14,048 bases of DNA from the NCBI GenBank assembly GCA_016218465.1, contig JACREA010000083.1, forward strand, positions 1 through 14,048, given 5' to 3'. Positions within the stretch are counted from its first letter, which is position 1, and each line of letters opens with the position of its first letter. This document shows, in pieces, positions 1 to 5,848 of the stretch. A program made the position numbers and the translations under genes. This DNA is from Nitrosomonadales bacterium. GTDB lineage: Bacteria; Pseudomonadota; Gammaproteobacteria; Burkholderiales; Gallionellaceae. The notes under the pieces were generated by a model. The model did not search any database. It saw only the letters and a list, made by a program, of their open reading frames with translations, and was not told where the DNA came from.

Positions 1-441
1 CACCTGCTGTACAGCCGCAACGCGCTATTCAGCGGCGGTCTTCGCCCGCATTATTTTTGTTTGCCCGTGCTGAAGCGTGAAGCGCATCGCGAGGCCCTGG
101 GCAAGGCGGCAAGCAGCGGCAATCCAAAATTCTTTCTCGGCACGGACAGCGCACCGCACGCGCAGCACACCAAGGAAACTGCCTGCGGCTGTGCCGGCAT
201 TTACACCGCATACGCCGCTATCGAGCTGTATGCCGAAGCATTCGAACTGATCGGCGCGTTGGACAAACTGGAAGGCTTCGCCAGTTTTTTCGGCGCGGAT
301 TTTTATGGCTTGCCGCGCAATACCGACAAGATCACGCTGCGCAAGCAGAGCTGGCAAGCGCCGGATAGCCTCTCGTTTGGTGAGCACCGCTTGGTGCCTT
401 TGCGTGCCGGTGAATTTATTTCGTGGAAGATGTGCAGCTAA
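1..441 (+). CDS. pyrC: Dihydroorotase, C-terminal part (5' end outside window)
   Basis: This is the last 146 codons of a class II (PyrC-type, about 345 residues) dihydroorotase; the reading frame is open from base 1, so the start lies upstream of the window. The enzyme is a cytoplasmic metallo-amidohydrolase that interconverts N-carbamoyl-aspartate and dihydroorotate in pyrimidine synthesis. The segment GGLRPHYFCLPVLKRE followed by FFLGTDSAPHAQHTKE is diagnostic. The Asp of LGTDSAPH corresponds to the catalytic, metal-binding Asp (Asp250 in E. coli PyrC) and the His four residues later to a substrate-binding His. The conserved SCGCAG-like stretch appears as ACGCAG, and the FYGLPRN and LVPLRAGE motifs near the end also match the family. 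The protein ends normally with SWKMCS and TAA (439-441). It converges on dgt. The last base of its stop codon is the first base of the palindromic element at 441-589, which may form its transcript end. Confidence 0.95.
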   Translation, partial: HLLYSRNALFSGGLRPHYFCLPVLKREAHREALGKAASSGNPKFFLGTDSAPHAQHTKETACGCAGIYTAYAAIELYAEAFELIGALDKLEGFASFFGADFYGLPRNTDKITLRKQSWQAPDSLSFGEHRLVPLRAGEFISWKMCS

Positions 442-589
442 TTCCAATTCCAGATAGAAACGCAGATAATTTATACTCACAACCGTTCGGCCTGAGCTTG
501 TCGAAGGCCAGTATTGGTAAGGTAACTCTGGTTCGACAGGCTCACCACGAACGGATTGGATTATTTGTACTTCTATCTGGAATTGGAAT
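441..589. repeat. Palindromic REP-like element with perfect 19-bp terminal inverted repeats
   Basis: The left arm, attccaattccagatagaa (441-459), is the exact reverse complement of 571-589. Inside lies a second inverted pair. Bases 483-505 begin CCGTTCGGCCTGAGC, and bases 532-554 read on the minus strand begin CCGTTCGTGGTGAGC; the two 23-base arms match at 19 positions and both end TGTCGAA. Inner motifs of this type (CCGTTCG...TGAGC.TGTCGAA) are a widespread dispersed intergenic repeat in Proteobacteria, and their translation gives the familiar spurious peptides VRGEPVEP and STSSGRTV, both present here. The element fills most of the convergent pyrC/dgt gap and encodes nothing. It could act as a bidirectional terminator or mRNA stabiliser, or be a non-autonomous mobile repeat. 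No target-site duplication is evident. Confidence 0.8.
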
Positions 590-616
590 AACACGGTGCG
601 TGACCTTATTCCAATT
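581..616. repeat. Perfect 11-bp inverted repeat (hairpin), overlapping the palindromic element
   Basis: Bases 581-591 (aattggaataa) are the exact reverse complement of 606-616 (ttattccaatt), with a 14-base loop. The left arm is shared with the right arm of the larger 441-589 palindrome, so in RNA the two stems would be mutually exclusive. The stem is AT-rich and lies about 20 bases beyond the dgt stop codon. It may help end transcripts from either direction, but there is no clean GC-rich stem followed by a T-run. Confidence 0.55.
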
Positions 617-636
617 TGACTGACTTTACATCTTCT

Positions 637-1764
637 TTAATTTGTAACCTCTTCCATCGCGAAAATGCGGCGATGCTCGCGGATAGCATAACGGTCGGTC
701 ATCCCGGCAATATAATCGGCAATCGCGCGAGCGCGGTCATGTTCCGCAAGGCTCTGAAATTGCGGCGGCAGCAAGCGGCTGTCAGCCATGAATATACCGA
801 ACAAATCGCTGATAACGCGTTGCGCCTTGGCGCTCATGCGCAGCACGCGGTAATGGCGGTATAAATGGATGCGCAAAAAGTTTTTCAGCTCGCGCTGCAG
901 CTCGTCCATCCCGGTGCTGTAGGCAATCATCGCCGGTGCGCTGCGCACATCTTCTATCGTGGCTATACCCTGCGCGCTGATATTGCGTTCGCTCTGTTGT
1001 ATCAAATCAGTAACCAGCGTATTGATCATGCGCCGCACGGTTTCATGGACCATGCGCCGCTCCTGCAAATCAGGATAAGCATGGCGCACCTCGTGCAAAT
1101 GCGTTGCCGCCAGCGGCACTGATGCTAACTGTTCCAGCGTGATCAACCCGGAGCGCAGGCCATCATCAACGTCGTGATTGTTGTAGGCAATTTCGTCGGC
1201 AAGGTTGGCGATTTGCGCTTCCAGCGAGGGACGGCGATTATTCAAAAATCTCTCGCCCAGATCACCCAGCTGTTTGGCGTTGACCGCAGAGCAATGCTTG
1301 AGGATGCCTTCGCGTGTTTCAAAGCACAGGTTCAGTCCGTCGAACGCCGCGTAACGCTCTTCCAGCAAATCCACCACGCGCAGCGATTGCAGATTATGCT
1401 CGAAGCCGCCGTAATCCTTCATGCAGGCATTCAGCGCCTCCTGGCCGGCATGTCCGAACGGCGTATGCCCGAGGTCATGCGCCAGGGAAATCGCCTCGGC
1501 GAGATCTTCGTTCAGATGCAGGCAGCGCGCGATAGAGCGGGCGATTTGCGCCACTTCGATGCTGTGTGTGAGGCGGGTGCGGAACAGATCGCCTTCGTGA
1601 TTCACAAACACCTGTGTCTTGTATTCGAGGCGGCGAAACGCGCCGGAGTGGATGATGCGGTCGCGGTCGCGCTGGAATTCGCTGCGGCCTTGCGGCGCGT
1701 CCTCAGCTATTTTCCTGCCGCGCGAGTTGTGCTCGCTTACCGCGTAAGATGCGAGCTCAGCCAT
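637..1764 (-). CDS. dgt: Deoxyguanosinetriphosphate triphosphohydrolase-like protein (HD domain)
   Basis: This 375-residue protein belongs to the HD-superfamily dNTP triphosphohydrolases, which hydrolyse a dNTP to the deoxynucleoside plus tripolyphosphate and so help control the dNTP pool in the cytoplasm. The N-terminal signature RDRDRIIHSGAFRRLEYKTQV (residues 32-52) is typical. The HD metal site is complete: His67 (RLTHSIEV), His96-Asp97 (SLAHDLGHTPFGHAG) and Asp190 (LADEIAYNNHDVDDGL). The length fits the shorter bacterial dgt-like group rather than the roughly 500-residue E. coli Dgt, so exact substrate preference is unknown. ATG at 1764 overlaps the end of aroB by 8 bases (ATGGCTGA) with no strong ribosome-binding site, which points to translational coupling. 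It is the last gene of the aroK-aroB-dgt unit. Confidence 0.93.
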   Translation of the reverse strand: MAELASYAVSEHNSRGRKIAEDAPQGRSEFQRDRDRIIHSGAFRRLEYKTQVFVNHEGDLFRTRLTHSIEVAQIARSIARCLHLNEDLAEAISLAHDLGHTPFGHAGQEALNACMKDYGGFEHNLQSLRVVDLLEERYAAFDGLNLCFETREGILKHCSAVNAKQLGDLGERFLNNRRPSLEAQIANLADEIAYNNHDVDDGLRSGLITLEQLASVPLAATHLHEVRHAYPDLQERRMVHETVRRMINTLVTDLIQQSERNISAQGIATIEDVRSAPAMIAYSTGMDELQRELKNFLRIHLYRHYRVLRMSAKAQRVISDLFGIFMADSRLLPPQFQSLAEHDRARAIADYIAGMTDRYAIREHRRIFAMEEVTN

Positions 1765-2857
1765 GTTTGATACAGGCGTTCAGAGTTTGCCGCAACAACT
1801 GCTCCGGCACATCTCCTGTTACCACGGCATGGCCGATGGACTTGAGCAGCACGAAGCGCATTTTGCCACCCTCGACTTTCTTGTCCAGCCCCATCAGTTG
1901 CAGATATATTTCCGTGCCCAAGGGCGGTCCATCCACCTGCAGGCCCGCTCGCTTGAACAGGCGGCGAATGCGCGCAACGTCCTCTGCGCTGACCCAGCCC
2001 AGACGATTTGAAAGATCGGTAGCCATAATGGTGCCTGCGGCCACAGCCTCACCATGCAGCCACGTCCCATACCCCGAGCCGGTCTCGATGGCATGGCCGA
2101 AAGTGTGACCTAGATTCAGCAGAGCGCGCTCGCCGCTTTCTCGTTCATCCGCGGCGACCACTTCGGCTTTGTTCTGACAGCTGCGCACAATGGCGTATTG
2201 CAGCGCGTCCGCATCGCGCGCCAACAGCTTCTCGATGTTCTGCTCCAGCCACTCGAAGAACGGCAGATCGCGGATCAGGCCGTATTTGATGACTTCCGCA
2301 ATACCTGCTCTCAGGTGCTCGTCCGTCAGGGTGTTCAGCGTGGCGATGTCGGCCAGAACCACCTGGGGCTGGTAGAACGCGCCTATCATGTTCTTGCCCA
2401 GCGGATGGTTGATGCCGGTCTTGCCGCCGACAGATGAGTCCACCTGCGCCAGCAGCGTGGTCGGTATCTGGATGAACGGAACGCCGCGCAAATAAGTTGC
2501 AGCGGCATAGCCGGTCATGTCGCCGATGACACCGCCACCCAAGGCGATCAACGGTGTAGTGCGTTCGCAGCGATGGGTCAGCAGGCCATCGTAAATCAGC
2601 CCCAGCGTTTCCGCGTTTTTGTATTCCTCGCCATCCTTCAGGACGATGGCGATGACTTCCACGCCATGTCTTTGCAACATGGTGCGCAGTTGTTCGAGAT
2701 AGAGCGGACCTACCGTGTCGTTGGTCACCACCGCCGCGCGCTTGTGCGGCAAGTGAGGCAAGTGAGGCAAAAGCAGGTCCGCGCGACCGAGCAGGCCGCT
2801 GCCGATGTGTATCGGATAACTGCGTTCGCCTAATCCTACTGTGAGTGTTTGCACCAT
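1757..2857 (-). CDS. aroB: 3-Dehydroquinate synthase
   Basis: This 366-residue enzyme is cytoplasmic and NAD-dependent, and it converts DAHP to 3-dehydroquinate, the second step of the shikimate pathway. The nucleotide-binding region shows DGEEYKN (75-81) and the glycine-rich ALGGGVIGDMTGYAAATYLRG (105-125). The segment QIPTTLLAQVDSSVGGKTGIN (130-150) is the family signature. The three metal ligands are in place: Glu188 (AEVIKYG), His251 (NLGHTFGHAIE) and His268 (LHGEAV). The start codon at 2857 lies 14 bases after the aroK stop, with purine-rich ACGGAAG directly in front. Oddity: residues 32-37 read LPHLPH, encoded by a tandem 9-base repeat (2748-2770). The order aroK-aroB is the conserved proteobacterial arrangement. 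Confidence 0.97.
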   Translation of the reverse strand: MVQTLTVGLGERSYPIHIGSGLLGRADLLLPHLPHLPHKRAAVVTNDTVGPLYLEQLRTMLQRHGVEVIAIVLKDGEEYKNAETLGLIYDGLLTHRCERTTPLIALGGGVIGDMTGYAAATYLRGVPFIQIPTTLLAQVDSSVGGKTGINHPLGKNMIGAFYQPQVVLADIATLNTLTDEHLRAGIAEVIKYGLIRDLPFFEWLEQNIEKLLARDADALQYAIVRSCQNKAEVVAADERESGERALLNLGHTFGHAIETGSGYGTWLHGEAVAAGTIMATDLSNRLGWVSAEDVARIRRLFKRAGLQVDGPPLGTEIYLQLMGLDKKVEGGKMRFVLLKSIGHAVVTGDVPEQLLRQTLNACIKHG

Positions 2858-2871
2858 CTTCCGTATTAATT

Positions 2872-3441
2872 CTATGAGTGAGTTTTCTTGAATTTTTCTA
2901 TTTCATCCACCAGGTGCAACATCAGCACATGCACGCTCTGCTTGCCGCTCTGGACAACGATATCCGACACTTGCTGATAAAGCGGGTCGCGTTGCTGAAA
3001 CAATTCTGTGAGCTTGGCATGGGGGTCGCTGGTCTGCAACAGCGGGCGATTACGATCATGCCGGGTGCGTTGCCATAGATCATGCACGTTTGCCTTGAGG
3101 TAAATGACGATGCCGTTCTGTTGCAGCGTCGTCCGATTTTCCTCCGCCAGCACCGCGCCTCCGCCGGTTGCCAAGACCATGTTTTCGCGACTTACCAGAT
3201 CGCGAATTGCGGCGGTCTCGCGCAAACGGAAACCCACCTCACCTTCAACATCGAATATGTGCGGAACCGTCACACCGGTGCGCTTGATGATTTCCTCATC
3301 GCTGTCCACGAACACCTTGCCAAGATGCCGGGCCAACGCCCGTCCCATCGTGGTTTTGCCGGAACCCATCATGCCCACCAGGATCAGGTTGCCGGACTGG
3401 AGCTTGCGGCTTTTGTCTTGATCGTTTTGCATGTGTTGCAT
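2872..3441 (-). CDS. aroK: Shikimate kinase
   Basis: This 189-residue P-loop kinase phosphorylates shikimate at O3 using ATP. It shows the Walker A motif GMMGSGKT (23-30), the shikimate-binding DSD (46-48) and FRLRE (71-75) motifs, the GGG substrate loop in LATGGGAVL (90-98), the LID arginine in RNRPLL (Arg132) and a further conserved Arg in RDPLY (Arg151). Relative to typical AroK of about 173 residues there is a 15-20 residue polar N-terminal extension (MQHMQNDQDKSRKLQSG). No ribosome-binding site favours ATG 3441 over the in-frame ATG at 3432, so the true start is uncertain. Only about 50 bases separate the start from the upstream terminator, and no convincing promoter was seen there. The TAG stop is at 2872-2874. 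Confidence 0.96.
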   Translation of the reverse strand: MQHMQNDQDKSRKLQSGNLILVGMMGSGKTTMGRALARHLGKVFVDSDEEIIKRTGVTVPHIFDVEGEVGFRLRETAAIRDLVSRENMVLATGGGAVLAEENRTTLQQNGIVIYLKANVHDLWQRTRHDRNRPLLQTSDPHAKLTELFQQRDPLYQQVSDIVVQSGKQSVHVLMLHLVDEIEKFKKTHS

Positions 3442-3492
3442 TGTAAACGATAAAAACCAAAACCCTATCGAGCAGGCAGCTAGCCCTGAAAG

Positions 3493-3520
3493 AAAAAATC
3501 AGCCGCCCGCAGGCGGCTGA
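3493..3520 (-). terminator. Rho-independent terminator of the Ig-like lipoprotein gene
   Basis: A perfect 9-bp stem, TCAGCCGCC/GGCGGCTGA (3499-3507 with 3512-3520), closes a 4-base loop. Read on the minus strand it is followed at once by six T residues (A-run at 3493-3498), then CTTTC. It lies 28 bases past the stop codon of the Ig-like gene and 51 bases before the aroK start, so it would separate pil and Ig-like transcription from aroK-aroB-dgt. There is no T-run on the plus strand side, so it is directional. Confidence 0.88.
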
Positions 3521-3547
3521 CTGGTACGGGGCTGGCGCGGCCTGGCG

Positions 3548-5626
3548 TCAATATGACGCCGTATGCCCTATCGTACAGTTGTCGTCAGCAGCGTCAGTTA
3601 GCGACATAGGAAGCGTATAGTTAATTTTTGCCGTGCTTTCGGTACCCATGACAATCACTCGCGCCGTCACCTCCTCCTCAATGAACCATGCGGACGACTT
3701 CGGGTATTGAAGATAAAACGTAGCGGCGCCGTTGCTGTCCGTCGTCACCGTCATCGGAACGGCGCCCCCTGCAGCAGCACCTGGAGAAATCAGCCCGTTA
3801 TTGGGTATCGCCAATGCGGCAGTCTGTGACGCGGTCATCCCTGCCGGGGTGTCTTCCACAGGAGCTAAAGTCCCGTCATCGAGTATTCCATTGCGGTTGA
3901 TATCCTCGTTGTCGGTAAAACTCGTTACGGCGCCGCCGCCACTGGTTGCAACAAAGGGACCTCCGCAATCAATTTGCCAAGCGCTACCAGTCCAGAACCC
4001 TACGGCATAAATTGACCCGTTCCTGTACCTGGCTGGAAATGCAGTCAGGGTCACGTTTGTGCCCGCAGCCGGGGGGCTGCCATTGGAATCCACGACCAGC
4101 ACGCTCCCCGGCAGCTTGTACTGGGTGGTATTGGCGGTGTCCTCGACAGCCGTGCCGAAGCCGACCGAAACGCTGACGGCGCTGGAAGAGACCCTCAGCG
4201 GAGTCGTATCGCACAACTTGTTGGTTTCTGTACTGACGGGGTCTGGCAGGGTGCCGGCGCAAACCTGCCCCACGATACTGGCCTGGGCATGGATCGTCGC
4301 CAGCGTGGGCGAAGTGCCCGCAGAGAATGTGGTGGTTGCCTTTCCCTGGGAATCGGTATAGACCACGGCAGGCGAAACGGATTCACCGCTGCCTGTGGTT
4401 CCCAGCAAGCCGAACATCACCGCCGCACCGCCGACCGTATTAGAGTTGACATCCCGGACGGTTACATTCAGCGTTGAAGTGCTCATGTTGCTGCCGGAAC
4501 TGGGACTGATCGTCGACGTGGAAGCTGACAGGAAGACTTGGGCCGCAGCCGTGGATGGAGCGCTGATCACAAACGTGCGCGACAGTGAACTCAGAATCGC
4601 GCCGGTACCATCCAGCGCATCCACCTGCACCGACACCGAACCGGAGTTGGCCGGCGCCGTATAGGTCGCCGCCACCGCATTTGCTGCCGGCGTTTGCAGG
4701 ATAGAGGTACTCGTTATCACAGGGCTTGTTCCCGTCCAGCTTCCCGATGTCGCGCTGATCCGGACGTCGGTAACCGTGCCACTGCCGATCGTCGTGGGAA
4801 CCGTGACTGCCAGTGCCTGCGTAGCCGCTGTCGACAAAGCTGTCGGATTGGCGGATGGAGTCGTAATCGCAAACGCGATCCCGCTTGCCGACGTCACTGT
4901 GATGTTCTGGGTGGTCGTCACCGTCGCCACTCCAGCCGAATTCAGCCATTCTGCGGTCAGCACCACCGTGCCTGCCGCAGTCGGGGTGATTGTAAGTAAT
5001 GGCGTTACACCCGTAGCGTCTGTGGTCAGCGTAGTAGCGGAAAGCGTTGCTGCCCCGGTACTGGTCGCGCCGGTCGAGAAACGGATGGTCAGGTTGGCCT
5101 TGCCAATTCCGGCGGCATCCGTTACGGTCGCAGTTGCTGCAAGCGTGCCTGCACCAACCTGGATAGTGTTGCTGGGTGTCAGAGCCAAGGCCAGTGTCGA
5201 GCCTTTAATCAGTATCGGAATACTCGCCGATTGTCCTCCCACTGTTGCGGTAACGGTAGCAGTGCGATTGCTGAAATCTGCAAGGCCGCTTTTCAGTACC
5301 ACGATCGCCTGGCCGTTTGAGTCGGTCGTTGCCGAACTGGCAGACAGGTTGCCGCTTGTGGTCGCGAAGGAGACGGCTACACCCGGCATGACGGCGTTGG
5401 ATAAATCTACCAGTGTCGCCGTCAGAGTCGCCGAAGTCGAATTGTCGGTCAGGATTGAGTTCGTGGATGTGCCCAATGCAATTCCAGCTGGCACTGTAGC
5501 AGGGGTGGTCGTTGTTCCGGAGCTGGGCGCATTGTCGCTGCAACCCATAAGCGCCACAATCGCTGCCGCCAGCAGGAATGGTACCGAAAATCCGGTCATG
5601 GTTCTTTTGAATGTATGGTCTCGCAC
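3548..5626 (-). CDS. Secreted Ig-like (Big_1-type) repeat lipoprotein
   Basis: This is a predicted exported lipoprotein of 692 residues (700 if ATG 5650 is used). GTG 5626 is preferred because GGGAG (5633-5637) precedes it by 6 bases, whereas ATG 5650 has no ribosome-binding site. The start gives a short basic region, a hydrophobic segment (FSVPFLLAAAIVALMG) and a lipobox LMGC with Cys29. The rest is Ser/Thr/Ala/Val-rich beta-sandwich sequence. At least four modules carry the Big_1 hallmark T-D-x-x-G-x-A near their ends (TDSNGQA, TDATGVT, TDSQGKA, TDSNGAA; residues about 101, 202, 424 and 629). The last module has four Cys (456, 472, 554, 684) and a Ca-binding-like loop DINRNGILDD (575-584). 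Big_1 domains occur in invasin/intimin-type surface proteins, but the ligand here is unknown. The gene lies between pilQ and aroK, which are usually adjacent, and ends at its own terminator. Confidence 0.85.
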   Translation of the reverse strand: MRDHTFKRTMTGFSVPFLLAAAIVALMGCSDNAPSSGTTTTPATVPAGIALGTSTNSILTDNSTSATLTATLVDLSNAVMPGVAVSFATTSGNLSASSATTDSNGQAIVVLKSGLADFSNRTATVTATVGGQSASIPILIKGSTLALALTPSNTIQVGAGTLAATATVTDAAGIGKANLTIRFSTGATSTGAATLSATTLTTDATGVTPLLTITPTAAGTVVLTAEWLNSAGVATVTTTQNITVTSASGIAFAITTPSANPTALSTAATQALAVTVPTTIGSGTVTDVRISATSGSWTGTSPVITSTSILQTPAANAVAATYTAPANSGSVSVQVDALDGTGAILSSLSRTFVISAPSTAAAQVFLSASTSTISPSSGSNMSTSTLNVTVRDVNSNTVGGAAVMFGLLGTTGSGESVSPAVVYTDSQGKATTTFSAGTSPTLATIHAQASIVGQVCAGTLPDPVSTETNKLCDTTPLRVSSSAVSVSVGFGTAVEDTANTTQYKLPGSVLVVDSNGSPPAAGTNVTLTAFPARYRNGSIYAVGFWTGSAWQIDCGGPFVATSGGGAVTSFTDNEDINRNGILDDGTLAPVEDTPAGMTASQTAALAIPNNGLISPGAAAGGAVPMTVTTDSNGAATFYLQYPKSSAWFIEEEVTARVIVMGTESTAKINYTLPMSLTDAADDNCTIGHTASY

Positions 5627-5632
5627 TTGAAT

Positions 5633-5637
5633 CTCCC
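5633..5637 (-). promoter_or_regulatory. Ribosome-binding site deciding a GTG start
   Basis: On the minus strand GGGAG is followed by ATTCAA and then GTG (5626-5624). This is near-ideal Shine-Dalgarno spacing and moves the start of the Ig-like lipoprotein 8 codons downstream of the first ATG (5650), which has only pyrimidine-mixed sequence in front. It also removes a charged MEREREIQ leader that is unusual for a signal peptide. Confidence 0.65.
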
Positions 5638-5848
5638 GTTCACGTTCCATGCGTAATGATTAGCGCTGCAAACTAAAAATATGATGTCCGATGGACAGAT
5701 TTACTCACTTTCAATGCACAAACAATTCAAATCCGATAAAAGGATAAACCAATCCAACAAACGGCTGCACTAAATAATCACCTCTTCATTTTGCGGCCTG
5801 CAAGCCTCTGGCAAAAACAGGTTCTAAGCACATGCAGTTTGAATAAAG

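Noticed and set aside
25..594. A 189-codon minus-strand open frame across pyrC and the intergenic repeat
   Set aside because: It is the antisense of pyrC joined to the translation of the REP-like motif (VRGEPVEP, STSSGRTV), a well-known source of spurious genes.
1174..1770. A 198-codon plus-strand open frame antisense to dgt
   Set aside because: No family resemblance is visible, and the opposite strand encodes a complete HD-domain enzyme with all metal ligands.
4776..5630. A 284-codon open frame on the plus strand inside the Ig-like gene
   Set aside because: Its Val/Ala/Pro-rich sequence is the antisense reading of a Ser/Thr/Ala repeat gene, where stop codons are avoided by composition. It has no recognisable domain, and the minus-strand frame has a lipobox, a good ribosome-binding site and a terminator.
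5685..5697. A small dyad tgtccgatggaca upstream of the Ig-like gene, considered as an operator
   Set aside because: Five-base arms with a three-base centre are expected by chance in a region of this size, and no matching second copy or promoter overlap was found.
5770..5848. A possible terminator after pilQ
   Set aside because: Only short GC palindromes such as ggcctgcaagcc are present, with no stable stem followed by a T-run on the minus strand.
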